A program made the position numbers and the translations under genes. Positions 7,993 through 16,675 of a stretch of DNA of 19,745 bases are shown here, piece by piece. This stretch comes from Thiotrichaceae bacterium (lineage in GTDB: Bacteria; Pseudomonadota; Gammaproteobacteria; Thiotrichales; Thiotrichaceae): NCBI GenBank assembly GCA_027024625.1, contig JALVRY010000067.1, positions 1 to 19,745 on the forward strand. Direction: 5' to 3'. The notes under the pieces are model-generated. The model had not been told where the DNA came from. It was given only the letters and a program-made list of their open reading frames with translations, and ran no database searches. Every line of letters begins with the position of its first letter. The first letter of the stretch is position 1.

Positions 7993-8331
7993 CTAATACA
8001 CCGTATTAGTAGGAGCGACATTGAGCAATGTTCCCAACATTTTTTCAATAAACTGTTTGATTTTCCCCGCATTTGCACCCGAAAATTGAATACCTATCCC
8101 CGCTTTGACTCCTGCCTGACCTGTAGGTGTAATCCACGCAACCTTTCCATGAATCGGAATCTTTTTTCCCACTTGCTTTAGCATAACGTGGGCGATTGCA
8201 GTATCCCCTAACTCATATTCAGCCGTAGTCGGCACAAAAATTGCACCAGATTGAATAAAGGGCATATAGTGGGCATGAAGCTCCTTATTGTCATTGATAA
8301 CTAATGGTATGGGCTTATTTTTTGTATTCAT
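7993..8331 (-). CDS. pilZ: PilZ-domain protein (type IV pilus assembly/twitching type)
   Basis: This 112-residue single-domain PilZ protein has the HGKVAWITP strand near residues 60-68 and GIGIQFSG near 79-86, both typical of the family. The N-terminal RxxxR motif and the D/NxSxxG motif needed for cyclic-di-GMP binding are not visible. It is therefore most like Pseudomonas PilZ and Xanthomonas homologues, which act in type IV pilus biogenesis without binding the nucleotide. Its place between holB and tatD is the classic location of that prototype. No good Shine-Dalgarno precedes the ATG. Confidence 0.9.
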   Translation of the reverse strand: MNTKNKPIPLVINDNKELHAHYMPFIQSGAIFVPTTAEYELGDTAIAHVMLKQVGKKIPIHGKVAWITPTGQAGVKAGIGIQFSGANAGKIKQFIEKMLGTLLNVAPTNTVY

Positions 8332-8410
8332 TGTTATATACTCATATGAGAGAAACCCTATTAATTTGGGGTAATAAAGTATCTCTTTAGTGTTATTAAT
8401 TTAAACTTGT

Positions 8411-8426
8411 CTGAATCGCGATTCAG
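8411..8426. promoter_or_regulatory. 16-bp perfect palindrome between holB and pilZ
   Basis: CTGAATCGCGATTCAG is a perfect self-complementary 16-mer in the 134-bp gap between holB and pilZ, 80 bp upstream of the pilZ ATG. It could be a dimeric regulator site, or fold as a short hairpin. With only an A/T-rich stretch on the minus-strand 3' side (ACAAGTTTAAA) it is a poor intrinsic terminator. The plus-strand T-run does not serve any plus-strand gene. Confidence 0.4.
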
Positions 8427-8465
8427 CTTTTTCAGATAAGCGTTCTAATAACTATTGAATTTTAG

Positions 8466-9458
8466 CTAGTTATATTTAGTTTTTGTTTCTAGCCATATAA
8501 GTAACATTTTTTCCACGAATAAGATTTTGTTAAGAGGGTGTTTGGCGAGTTTAATCAGACTAAGCAGACCATCATGCAAATCCCACAGATGAGCGGCATC
8601 CACCAATAAATTCAGTTGATTGAGTTGTTTATTAATATCTATCGCTTTGAATTTTATTGCTTTTTTTTCTGCTGTTGCAAATTGTCGCGCAACAGCTAAA
8701 TCTTGCACCCATGACAATTGCCAATTGAGCAACTCAGAAAAGTCCTCCTTTTCCCAGTTTTTTGCCAGTTCTACTAGGTTTTGCTGTTCACGCAAAAGCA
8801 ATACTAAGTCTTCTGCTAATTTCTTACGTTTTTCTAGTAAAGTATTATCATCTAGGGCTTTTGCCAACAAAGGTCGCCCCGATGCTATAGATAGCAACGC
8901 CTCTGGCGTATGCCTAAGCCCTTGCGTTTGTAGCCAAGTAATCGCCACTGCTTTATTAGGTGTAGAAAATACAATCTGCTGAGTTCGGCTTTTGATTGTC
9001 GCCAATAATGCCGAAGGCTCTGATGTGACAAGAATAATAACGGTGTTTTGTGGTGGCTCTTCCAAAGTCTTCAGCAAGCTATTTGATGCGTTCTCGTTCA
9101 TCCGATCAGCATGATTAATAATCGCAACTTTACTCTGACCATAGCTACAGCTAAGTTCCAGAAAGTGGCTTAATTCTCTAATTTGAGCAATGCTTATATC
9201 TTTTTTTCCTTCTTGCAAAGCAATGATTTGATAGTCCGGATGCGATCCTCCCTTAAACACATGACAACTTTTGCACTGTCCACAAGCATGTCCCTGTTCA
9301 TTTGGGTTCTCACACAGCAAACTATGAGCAATCGCCTTAGCAAAATCTTGTTTTCCGCAGTATTCCAACCCCGACAACAATAAAGCATGCGCCAAATGCC
9401 GCCCTTTTTGTGCGACCAAAAAATGCTGCCATTGCTCTTGTTGCCATGGGTAAATCAT
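8466..9458 (-). CDS. holB: DNA polymerase III subunit delta'
   Basis: This clamp-loader subunit opens and loads the beta sliding clamp at replication forks together with tau/gamma and delta. It has 330 residues. An AAA+ domain with a degenerate P-loop (LLSGLEYCGKQDFAKAIA) is followed by a four-Cys zinc module (CENPNEQGHACGQCKSCHVF). NASNSLLKTLEEPP follows, and the SRC motif is in IKSRTQQIVF. The C-terminal part is helical. Its ATG overlaps the tmk stop (ATGA), showing translational coupling. Confidence 0.95.
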   Translation of the reverse strand: MIYPWQQEQWQHFLVAQKGRHLAHALLLSGLEYCGKQDFAKAIAHSLLCENPNEQGHACGQCKSCHVFKGGSHPDYQIIALQEGKKDISIAQIRELSHFLELSCSYGQSKVAIINHADRMNENASNSLLKTLEEPPQNTVIILVTSEPSALLATIKSRTQQIVFSTPNKAVAITWLQTQGLRHTPEALLSIASGRPLLAKALDDNTLLEKRKKLAEDLVLLLREQQNLVELAKNWEKEDFSELLNWQLSWVQDLAVARQFATAEKKAIKFKAIDINKQLNQLNLLVDAAHLWDLHDGLLSLIKLAKHPLNKILFVEKMLLIWLETKTKYN

Positions 9459-10078
9459 ACTAATAAGTCATCCAAAACCATTTGTAGTTGTTTTTGCACT
9501 GCATCCAAATCTTGCTGAGCGTTGATAATACGATAACGCTCAGGGAATGCCTTTGCCATGCTTAAATATTTAGCCCGCACCGCATTAAAAAAATCAACCG
9601 CCTCTTTCTCAAAGCGATCCGCTGCACCCCGAACCCGTGTACGAGCCAAGCCCACATCGGCATCTAAATCAAATAGCAATGTTACATCGGGGCGTAAATC
9701 ACCTTGCACCCATGTCTCTAATGCTGCGATTCTTTCCGTTGGAATGCCACGTCCACCACTTTGATAAGCATAGCTGGAATCTGTAAAACGATCACAAATC
9801 ACCCACGTACCTTCAGCCAAAGCAGGTAAGATTTTCTTTTGGATATGCTCAGCACGAGCGGCAAACATCAGCAATAATTCTGTGTCGGAGTGCATGGAAG
9901 GCAGCTCAGTATCCAGCAGCACATTACGAATCGCTTCTGCAACCTCTGTACCGCCCGGCTCTCGCGTTAAAATAAAATCAATGTCTGATTTTTCTAACTG
10001 CTCTGCAATATAAGCGATATTAGTAGATTTACCACCACCTTCTACGCCTTCAACTGTAATAAACTTTCCGCGAGTCAC
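9455..10078 (-). CDS. tmk: Thymidylate kinase
   Basis: The enzyme phosphorylates dTMP to dTDP with ATP, the last committed step to dTTP. With the GTG start at 10078 it has 207 residues, the family norm, and begins VTRGKFITVEG. An AAGGAA ribosome site ends 6 nt upstream of the GTG. The P-loop is GVEGGGKST at about 11-19, followed by TREPGGTEVAE, DRFTDSSYAYQ and a lid containing RVRGAADRFE. A longer frame to an ATG at 10156 would be encoded by an intergenic CACAGAG repeat and is rejected. It overlaps holB by 4 bp, and is separated from mltG by about 290 bp of repeat. Confidence 0.94.
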   Translation of the reverse strand: MTRGKFITVEGVEGGGKSTNIAYIAEQLEKSDIDFILTREPGGTEVAEAIRNVLLDTELPSMHSDTELLLMFAARAEHIQKKILPALAEGTWVICDRFTDSSYAYQSGGRGIPTERIAALETWVQGDLRPDVTLLFDLDADVGLARTRVRGAADRFEKEAVDFFNAVRAKYLSMAKAFPERYRIINAQQDLDAVQKQLQMVLDDLLV

Positions 10079-10116
10079 TTTTGATTCCTTTTGTATACGA
10101 GCTTTATAACCAAGCT

Positions 10117-10364
10117 TTTTAACACAGAGGGCATGGAGGAGAAGCACAGAGGACACAGAGTAAAAATAGGTTAGGGATTATCGCTCGTTTCCAAATTTAT
10201 TTGGTAATGCATATAGAGGAATTTATTCCTCGAATAATCGCTCTGAACGGGGAATAAATTCCCCAACATTGTGTTCCCAAATAAATTTGTGAACAAGCTT
10301 GAAGTATCACTTCCAAGTAAAACTCTGTGATCTCTGTGCTCTCCTCCGTGCCCTCTGTGTTAAA
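10117..10364. repeat. Inverted-repeat element with CACAGAG-type ends, inserted between mltG and tmk
   Basis: The left arm (10117-10161, containing TTAACACAGAGGGCATGGAG) and right arm (10322-10364) are imperfect reverse complements of about 42 bp. Between them lie four palindromes with 2-nt loops: 10191-10204 (CCAAAT arms), 10216-10231 (GAGGAAT arms), 10249-10264 (GGGGAAT arms) and 10278-10289 (CAAAT arms). It is non-coding and MITE-like, with no transposase. It fills nearly the whole 290-bp gap inside an otherwise tightly packed operon and may affect tmk expression. Confidence 0.75.
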
Positions 10365-10368
10365 TTTT

Positions 10369-11388
10369 TTATTTCTTCTCTCGCATCATCTTACGATAAC
10401 GAGCAACGGCTTTATCATGTTCTGCATTGGTTTTGGAGAAATAATGCCCGCCACTCCCATCTGCCACGAAGAATAATTTATCTGTTTTCTCAGGGTGCAT
10501 TACCGCATCTATCGCTTGCAGGCTGGGTGTTGCAATGGGTGTGGGCGTTAGTCCTTTGCGAGTGTATGTATTGTAGGGTGTATCTCTCTGCAAGCTGGAT
10601 TTATAGATAACCCCCTTATAGGAATCACCCATGCCATAAATCACAGTCGGGTCAGTTTGCAGCATCATGTCGATTTTTAAGCGGTTTAAAAATACTCCTG
10701 CGATTAAAGGACGCTCTTTAGGAATACCTGTTTCTTTTTCCACAATCGATGCCAATATTAAAGCCTCGTAAGGCGTTTTAATAAATTCATTCGGCTCACG
10801 TTTTTTCCATGCCTCTGCCAAGTAATCCTGCATTTTTTTATGAGCACGTTTTAGAAAATCCAAATCTGTCGTCTTGCTTGGGAAATTATAGGTATCAGGG
10901 TAAAACCAACCCTCTGGATTCTTTTCCTTACTGCCGATTTTTTGCATGATATTGTCGTAATCAGCATCACTCAAGGTCTGAATTAAAGTGGGATGATTGC
11001 GGATAATCGACACTAAATCCTTAAATGTCTTACCCTCGATAATACTTAACTGGTGCTGCAAGGTTTTTCCGCTGACAAATAAGTCCAGCACGTCAACAGG
11101 GTTCATTTTAGGTAGTAGTTGATATTCACCTGCTTTAACTTTACTTGCTTTCTCTTGAAGTCGTGCTAATAGTTTGAAATAAATAGCATTTGAGATAATG
11201 CCTTTATCTTCCAAAGCGTTTGAAATTTGGGTAATATTGCTGCCCTTTTTAATTTCAAATACCGCTGTTTTTTCAGTTAACACCACCTTTTCTTCAAGGA
11301 ATTTATTGTATTCCGTATAAGCAAAAAAAGCGGCTAAAGCCATCGCTGTTATAATCAATAACAACAGCAATTTTATAATGAATTTCAT
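10369..11388 (-). CDS. mltG: Endolytic murein transglycosylase MltG (YceG family)
   Basis: This inner-membrane lytic transglycosylase cleaves nascent peptidoglycan glycan strands and is thought to end their polymerisation. It has 339 residues. An N-terminal membrane anchor lies at about 4-24, a LysM-like subdomain at 40-110 (FEIKKGSNITQISNAL), and the catalytic YceG domain follows. ALILASIVEKETG at 209-221 holds the conserved Glu217 equivalent to the catalytic Glu of E. coli MltG. MMLQTDPTVIYGMG and the C-terminal KLFFVADGSGGHYFS are also family hallmarks. Its ATG overlaps the pabC stop by 4 bp, so it is translationally coupled. Confidence 0.95.
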   Translation of the reverse strand: MKFIIKLLLLLIITAMALAAFFAYTEYNKFLEEKVVLTEKTAVFEIKKGSNITQISNALEDKGIISNAIYFKLLARLQEKASKVKAGEYQLLPKMNPVDVLDLFVSGKTLQHQLSIIEGKTFKDLVSIIRNHPTLIQTLSDADYDNIMQKIGSKEKNPEGWFYPDTYNFPSKTTDLDFLKRAHKKMQDYLAEAWKKREPNEFIKTPYEALILASIVEKETGIPKERPLIAGVFLNRLKIDMMLQTDPTVIYGMGDSYKGVIYKSSLQRDTPYNTYTRKGLTPTPIATPSLQAIDAVMHPEKTDKLFFVADGSGGHYFSKTNAEHDKAVARYRKMMREKK

Positions 11389-12191
11389 ACGCTTAATTGT
11401 AATTTTTTAATGATTGAATGCGAAGAATAACACGTTTTATGCGACTCTACGCTAAACGACTTGACAGGCCATACACCGATCACCGAATTTGTGACAAAAA
11501 CCGCATCTGCATTTTGCACATCTGCCACGGTAATATTTTCAGAAAATGCAACACAATCAGCTTCATTTTCCAAAATTTGCATGACATAGGCCTGCATAAC
11601 GCCACGAATACCGCAATTATCCAAGCTTGGCGTGGTGATTTGATTGTCCTTAATCAAGAAGATATTACTCATCGTCCCTTCGATGACATGATCCGCATAA
11701 TCCAGCAATAAACCCTCTTGAAATGGCTCTGCAAACTCCGAACGTGCCATCACCTGCTCTAAGCGATTGAGATGTTTAAAGCCTGCTAATTGAGGATTAT
11801 GAGCCAAACGCGTCTGGCAAAGTGTGAGATTAATCCCCACATCGTGATAATTTTCAGAAAACTCAGGCACAGGATGTAGCGATAAAATCCGCGTAGACTG
11901 ATCCAACCCCGCAGGATTATAGCCCCTGCCCCCCGAACCACGGGTGATAATAATTTTTAGGATATGGTTATCCGAACGCTGCCGTATTTGCTCGATTTCA
12001 TCACAAAGCTGGTCATAATTAATGCGAATACCTAAGCAACTTAAACCCAATAATAAGCGATCTAAATGAGCGGCAAGCAGCATTAATTTACCGTGCTGAA
12101 TTAAGATAGTCTCCCAAACGCCATCACCGTATTGTAAGCCGCGATCTGTCACGGGGAGTGTGCTGGACTGTTTGCCATTGACTAGAATCAT
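11385..12191 (-). CDS. pabC: Aminodeoxychorismate lyase
   Basis: This fold-type IV PLP enzyme releases pyruvate from 4-amino-4-deoxychorismate to make 4-aminobenzoate for folate. It has 268 residues. The N-terminus has TDRGLQYGDGVWET; the PLP lysine is Lys139 in GFKHLNRLEQVMARS, very like E. coli PabC; VIEGTMSNIFLI and GIRGVMQAYV follow. A GGGAG ribosome site lies about 6 nt upstream of the ATG. Branched-chain aminotransferases share the fold, but the KHLNRLEQV motif and mltG neighbour favour PabC. It is the first gene of this operon seen here; a CACAGAG-type repeat element lies directly upstream. Confidence 0.92.
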   Translation of the reverse strand: MILVNGKQSSTLPVTDRGLQYGDGVWETILIQHGKLMLLAAHLDRLLLGLSCLGIRINYDQLCDEIEQIRQRSDNHILKIIITRGSGGRGYNPAGLDQSTRILSLHPVPEFSENYHDVGINLTLCQTRLAHNPQLAGFKHLNRLEQVMARSEFAEPFQEGLLLDYADHVIEGTMSNIFLIKDNQITTPSLDNCGIRGVMQAYVMQILENEADCVAFSENITVADVQNADAVFVTNSVIGVWPVKSFSVESHKTCYSSHSIIKKLQLSV

Positions 12192-12505
12192 AGGACACTC
12201 CCAAGTTTTAAAAGATTTAACACAGAGGGCACGGAGTTTTTTCTTGGAGGCGATATTTTAGCTTCGCAAGGATAATCAGTGAGAGTTAATTTTTTTACTC
12301 GGGCGAGGCTAGAAGCCTCACTTCCTAAGCAAGCTCCGTGTTCTCTGTACTGTTCCTCTGTGAACTCTGTGTTAAATCTTTTACATGCATCCATATGTGA
12401 TTTACGGGAATGATAGTGGATAAAAGTTGTGCTTAATCATAAATATTTTGACCAAATTCAAATAATACAGCAGCAATTTCAGTTACATAAAGAATATCAG
12501 TTACC
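12192..12505. repeat. Intergenic region upstream of pabC with CACAGAG-type inverted-repeat element
   Basis: The gap of 314 bp holds a second member of the CACAGAG family. Its left arm is 12210-12236 (AAAAGATTTAACACAGAGGG and on), its right arm 12334-12382 (reverse complement, ending TTAAATCTTTT). A GAGGCT/AGCCTC hairpin (12304-12318) lies inside. A 68-codon frame here is made by the repeat and is not a gene. From 12383 to 12505 I see only A+T-rich sequence, without a clear promoter. Confidence 0.7.
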
Positions 12506-13567
12506 TTAGTAATCGAAAGAATGCTTATAACCTAGCGTCCATAATGTTAATTCTTTATTGTCACTCAAAATGGCTATTGTTTTACCGTCAGGACTAAATT
12601 CTATTGAATATTGAGAATTTTCCAGCGAATTACTATTTTCAGCAGCATGATAAGAAAAATTTCCACCAGCCTTTAGCTTCATTATTTTTTTAGTAGAACT
12701 ATTCCATAAACTCAATATTTGTTTAAGGTCATTATGCATTTTATGTTGATAACTTTTTGCATTATGGTCTATACCTTTTAAATCCTTAGGTGAGACATTT
12801 TCCCGTATCTCAATATATTCCATGCTTTTTTCTAAAGGTAAATAATGATTATACCCCATAGATTGGCGGGGAATTTCTGTACCATAGGGATCACCCTTTC
12901 TATAGGGTTGAAATTTTGCAGGATAGCTAGCTCGTAATTTATTATTTTTTGTCAAAGCAACATAGGCATCAAGAAATCTTCCTGCATAATAAACCGTATT
13001 GTCGTTAGCACCACAAAGATAATTACTACCAGGTACCGTGTGCATATGTATGTATTTACGATCATCACTAATACTTACAAATTCTGTATATTCACCAGCA
13101 CAAATATTCTTCGTTTCTTTATTTTGAGTGAAGTCCCATCTTACCATAGGGCCAATCTGACCATCTAATATCAGCGTTTTTCCTTCAGGCAGAAAATTTA
13201 TACGCGTTTGAGCCGTGCGGTCATCATAACCTTTTCCCCCACCCACTTTAGTTTTATAAATGAGCTTGCCAGTTTTTGTATTCCATATTTTAATCGTGGC
13301 ATGGTGAAAGTCTGATGCTTGATAAACTGCTAATAATTTACCATTAGGGCTGAATTTAATATTGTGATATAGAGAATATTTTGTAGTAGCAGTAAAGCCT
13401 TTAAGCGTATGTGACTTTAGATAAATGGGATGTCTTGTTTCTGATGAAATATTTGCTTTTGAATAGGAACACGATGTTATATAGGTGGATATTAGTACCG
13501 TTATAAATATATGGAACCACCGTTTAGGCATACTTTTTATTTCTCGCTCAGTCTTATCCTGAATCAT
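12506..13567 (-). CDS. WD40-like beta-propeller lipoprotein, function unknown
   Basis: Not assignable to a named family. An N-terminal hydrophobic stretch ends in a lipobox-like TYITSCSYS (Cys near residue 33), so it is probably a lipoprotein facing the periplasm. The mature part has WD40/YVTN-type blades: IKFSPNGKLLAVYQ with IKIWNTKTGKLIY early, and IEFSPDGKTIAIL with LTLWTLG near the C-terminus. The middle is too diverged to count blades, so this may be a partial propeller. Three ATGs compete. I chose 13567 because AGGA lies 7 nt upstream; 13573 and 13531 are alternatives, the last giving a conventional short signal-peptide N-region. It stands alone between pabC and comEC, with gaps on both sides. 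Confidence 0.75.
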   Translation of the reverse strand: MIQDKTEREIKSMPKRWFHIFITVLISTYITSCSYSKANISSETRHPIYLKSHTLKGFTATTKYSLYHNIKFSPNGKLLAVYQASDFHHATIKIWNTKTGKLIYKTKVGGGKGYDDRTAQTRINFLPEGKTLILDGQIGPMVRWDFTQNKETKNICAGEYTEFVSISDDRKYIHMHTVPGSNYLCGANDNTVYYAGRFLDAYVALTKNNKLRASYPAKFQPYRKGDPYGTEIPRQSMGYNHYLPLEKSMEYIEIRENVSPKDLKGIDHNAKSYQHKMHNDLKQILSLWNSSTKKIMKLKAGGNFSYHAAENSNSLENSQYSIEFSPDGKTIAILSDNKELTLWTLGYKHSFDY

Positions 13568-13614
13568 TTGCATTTCCTAAACAATAGTTATTCTTACCTG
13601 TATCAATAGCTTAT

Positions 13615-13646
13615 TCACTGTGCTGTAGTGAAGTCGCAGATTCAGG
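13615..13646. repeat. Dispersed repeat arm
   Basis: CACTGTGCTGTAGTGAAGTC followed by a GATTCAGG end matches, on the opposite strand, the arm at 6871-6901 (TGAATCAGTGACTTCACTAC then GGCACAGTA) and the outer arms of the element at 18683-18846. Only one arm is present here. Confidence 0.6.
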
Positions 13647-13753
13647 TATTACATTAAAAGTTACCCATTATAGCTAATATCAGGATTTTTAGCATTTAGG
13701 GAAATAGTGTAGCGTTATTTAAGCCTAAATATTTTTTTTGGATAATTTTCTGC

Positions 13754-16051
13754 TTAACGATGCCAATAACGTTGATCTTTTATTCGTTTTGCTTGCACTA
13801 TCACGTCGCTATCTGTTGCAGGAAACTTTACTTGCACCTCGCCTTGATCAATTGTACTTAATACTGGAATTTGGTGTTGTTGATAACGCTTTATTACCTT
13901 TTGACTGGGAAAATGGAAGCGGTTTCGGTAGCCCACTGAGACTATCGCCAATTTTGGTTTTACCGCTTGTAAAAATGCGGGGCTAGATGAGGTTTTGCTA
14001 CCGTGATGTGGGACTAACAATACGTCGGCAGCTAAGTTTTGTTTTTGATTGTGGATTAACCATTGTTCTGCGGGTTTTTCTATATCGGCTAGTAGTAACA
14101 AGCTGTGTTGTTGGTTGCGTATTTTAAGCACACAGGATCGGTTATTTTGGCTAAATTCTCCTTGTAATTCGGAGGGGCTAAGAAATTGAAATTCCACTCC
14201 GTCCCATGTCCATTTTTGCCCTGCTTGGCAAAGCATAGTCTGCCTATGCTGAATCGTGGTTGCTTCACTACTAAGCAATTGAATTACAGGTAACTTTTTG
14301 ATGATTACTGCTGCACCACCGCTGTGATCCTTATCTAAATGTGAAATAATTAATTTATCGATACTGTTGATATTTTGTGATTGCAAATACGGCAGAACAA
14401 CAATATTACCCACATCAAAACTTTTGGAATATCGTTCTCCCGTATCAAATACTAAAACATGATATTCAGTTTGCACTACCGTTGCTAAGCCCTGCCCCAC
14501 ATCTAATACAGTGAGTTTAAATTCGTTTTCACTGGGTTGCTCAGGGGCATAGAAAAATAAGGGGAAGATAAAAACAAAACCCAACCATCGCCCTGCTAAA
14601 CCTTGGGGCAAGGCAAGTATCAACACGCCTAATACAGCCCCAATAACGATATAGCTTGGCAATTCGGCAAATTGCATTATGCTAAATGACAAAGTGCTTA
14701 GGTGGTGTAAATAGTTCAGCAATACTTCAACTGCCCACGTTGCTAGGGCTAGTGGGTAATCACTTAATGCAGGTGCAAGATATAATAAAGGCAAGGCGAT
14801 TAGCACGGCGGGGACTATCAATAATGTCACCCAAGGAATTGCCAAAAAGTTAGCAATGGGGGAAACCAAAGAGGCTGTACCAAAAAAGGCGGCGGTGATG
14901 GGAATCATTCCAAAGGAGAGTAGGAGTTGTACTCGTAGCAGCTTATAGGGTAAAGCTTTATAGCTTTGTGAAAGTAGGTAGAAAATAAGTGAGACAGAGA
15001 AGAACGATAGCCAAAATCCTTGCGACAATCCAGCTAAAGGGTCAAGCAGAAGCACAGCAAATAACGCTGTAGCAAGCACATAACTCAGTGGGATTTTCCT
15101 TTTTAGGAGCAATGAAAATACTGCAAATAGCACCATGACCAAGGCTCGCTGGGTGGGTATCGTAAAGCCTGCCAGTAGTGCATAGATTGTTGCAAATACC
15201 GCCCCCATTATTAATACAGCGGTTCTGACAGGCATTTTTAGGTATAGCGAAGGGAATAGCATCCACAGCAAGCTAATCGGCAATACGGCAAAGCCTGCAA
15301 CCATGCCTACGTGTAATCCCGAAATGGCGATGAGATGGCTAGTTCCTGTATTCCTAAATACTTCCCATTGTTCGTTGGATATATCACTACGAACAGCAAC
15401 CGATAAGGCATTGAGAATGGCGGCGACTGTTTTATTATCGACATGCTTGTTAATCTGCTGTTGCACCGATTCTCGAATAGCGTCTAAACGCCATGAAGAT
15501 GCTTGTGCTAAGCGTTGATTATTATCGGATTTTCTTACATATCCTGTGGCTAGCACGCTTTCTCTAAACAGCCATTTTTCGTAGTCAAAACCGCCAGTAT
15601 TCATAAAGCCAGAGGGGCGTTTTAATCGCACATCTAATTGCCAAACTTCACCACTTTTTAATTGTTCAGGTGCATGGCGATACCAACCTATTTTGATCTT
15701 TCCTTTAAAGGGAATGGCTTGATCTTTCAAACTGGTTTTTTCTATATCAAAGTAGAAGCGAATATCATGCCCTTGTTTTTCAGGAATATTAATCACTTGT
15801 CCTGTTATTTGCAGCGTTTTTCCTTCAAATTCGGTGGGGATTCTATGATCTATGATTCCATGTGCTACGTACAAAGCATATAAAAAACCCAGCAGCGCTG
15901 CACACATGGCTCGAATGGCAGGACGGTTCCAAGCAAAAAACATCGCTGGTATGATAAAAATCAATAGATATAGTAATGTAAGTGGTGGTAGCTCTTGAAA
16001 CAATAAGAGACTTAATGTTCCAATTAAAAATCCTAGAGATAGTGTATACAT
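13754..16051 (-). CDS. comEC: DNA internalisation competence protein ComEC/Rec2
   Basis: ComEC forms the inner-membrane channel for single-stranded DNA during natural transformation. At 765 residues it is full length. The N-terminal DUF4131 region has two or more membrane helices and a soluble part with GQVINIPEK. The competence domain is many hydrophobic helices, starting with the HLIAISGLHVGMVAGF signature. The C-terminal metallo-beta-lactamase-like domain starts LTVLDVGQGLATVVQ, has HLDKDH at 571-576 and VPHHGSKTSS with His682/His683. With pilZ elsewhere in the window this hints at type IV pilus-linked DNA uptake. It is divergent from the DUF2062 gene, with 47 bp between them. Confidence 0.95.
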   Translation of the reverse strand: MYTLSLGFLIGTLSLLLFQELPPLTLLYLLIFIIPAMFFAWNRPAIRAMCAALLGFLYALYVAHGIIDHRIPTEFEGKTLQITGQVINIPEKQGHDIRFYFDIEKTSLKDQAIPFKGKIKIGWYRHAPEQLKSGEVWQLDVRLKRPSGFMNTGGFDYEKWLFRESVLATGYVRKSDNNQRLAQASSWRLDAIRESVQQQINKHVDNKTVAAILNALSVAVRSDISNEQWEVFRNTGTSHLIAISGLHVGMVAGFAVLPISLLWMLFPSLYLKMPVRTAVLIMGAVFATIYALLAGFTIPTQRALVMVLFAVFSLLLKRKIPLSYVLATALFAVLLLDPLAGLSQGFWLSFFSVSLIFYLLSQSYKALPYKLLRVQLLLSFGMIPITAAFFGTASLVSPIANFLAIPWVTLLIVPAVLIALPLLYLAPALSDYPLALATWAVEVLLNYLHHLSTLSFSIMQFAELPSYIVIGAVLGVLILALPQGLAGRWLGFVFIFPLFFYAPEQPSENEFKLTVLDVGQGLATVVQTEYHVLVFDTGERYSKSFDVGNIVVLPYLQSQNINSIDKLIISHLDKDHSGGAAVIIKKLPVIQLLSSEATTIQHRQTMLCQAGQKWTWDGVEFQFLSPSELQGEFSQNNRSCVLKIRNQQHSLLLLADIEKPAEQWLIHNQKQNLAADVLLVPHHGSKTSSSPAFLQAVKPKLAIVSVGYRNRFHFPSQKVIKRYQQHQIPVLSTIDQGEVQVKFPATDSDVIVQAKRIKDQRYWHR

Positions 16052-16098
16052 ACGTCAATAAAGGTGGATAATACGGGTGCTTCCGATAGGAAGTATTT

Positions 16099-16671
16099 AT
16101 GGAACGCGAAAATATAAGGATATACGCAACAACGATGCCAAGACAGTTCTTCAAAAAATTCTCGCCCAGTGCTGATACAATAAAAGAGCAAAAGTGCTTA
16201 GGATTTTTAGGTAAGCATTTACACTCCCCTATGCTCTGGCATTTGAATCGACGATCCGTTTCGATGGCTTTTGCTGTTGGCCTATTTATGATGTGGATTC
16301 CCTTTCCACCTCAAATGTTGTTTGCCGCCCTGCTCGCAATTCTCCTCTGTGCTAACTTGCCTATTTCTGTTGCTTTGGTTTGGATAACAAACCCTATTAC
16401 CATTCCACCGATGTTTTATTTTGCTTATAAAGTTGGCGCATTGATATTAGGTCATCAACCGGTACCCATGAAATTTGAGCTAACGTGGGAGTGGTTAACA
16501 ACTAGCCTAGCTCTCTCTTGGCAACCTTTTCTATTAGGTCTATTTATTGTGGCTGTCATATCATCTGCCCTTGGGTATTTTGGCATCCAATTACTCTGGC
16601 GAATTCATATCATGCGTCGATTCAATGCACGAAAGTTAAGACGGCAAAAGCAGGAAAAAATTGATGATTAA
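16099..16671 (+). CDS. DUF2062 membrane protein
   Basis: This 190-residue protein contains WHLNRRSVSMAFAVGLFMMW followed by IPFPPQMLFAALLAILL and ITNPITIPPMFYFAYKVGA, the hallmark of DUF2062 proteins. Three or so membrane segments are visible (about 55-70, 75-105, 145-170) and the C-terminus is basic (RRFNARKLRRQKQEK). Its biochemical role is unknown. An AGGAAG ribosome site sits about 6 nt before the ATG at 16099. Relatives commonly begin MPRxFFK, matching an internal ATG at 16135 whose ribosome site is poorer, so the start is uncertain. It converges with pgsA, with 4 bp between the stops. Confidence 0.85.
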   Translation: MERENIRIYATTMPRQFFKKFSPSADTIKEQKCLGFLGKHLHSPMLWHLNRRSVSMAFAVGLFMMWIPFPPQMLFAALLAILLCANLPISVALVWITNPITIPPMFYFAYKVGALILGHQPVPMKFELTWEWLTTSLALSWQPFLLGLFIVAVISSALGYFGIQLLWRIHIMRRFNARKLRRQKQEKIDD

Positions 16672-16675
16672 ACAG

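Noticed and set aside
10079..10156. N-terminal extension of tmk to an ATG at 10156
   Set aside because: The extra 26 residues are encoded by the CACAGAG repeat; the GTG at 10078 has a good ribosome site and matches the family N-terminus.
12188..12394. 68-codon minus-strand frame upstream of pabC
   Set aside because: It is wholly generated by the intergenic inverted-repeat element.
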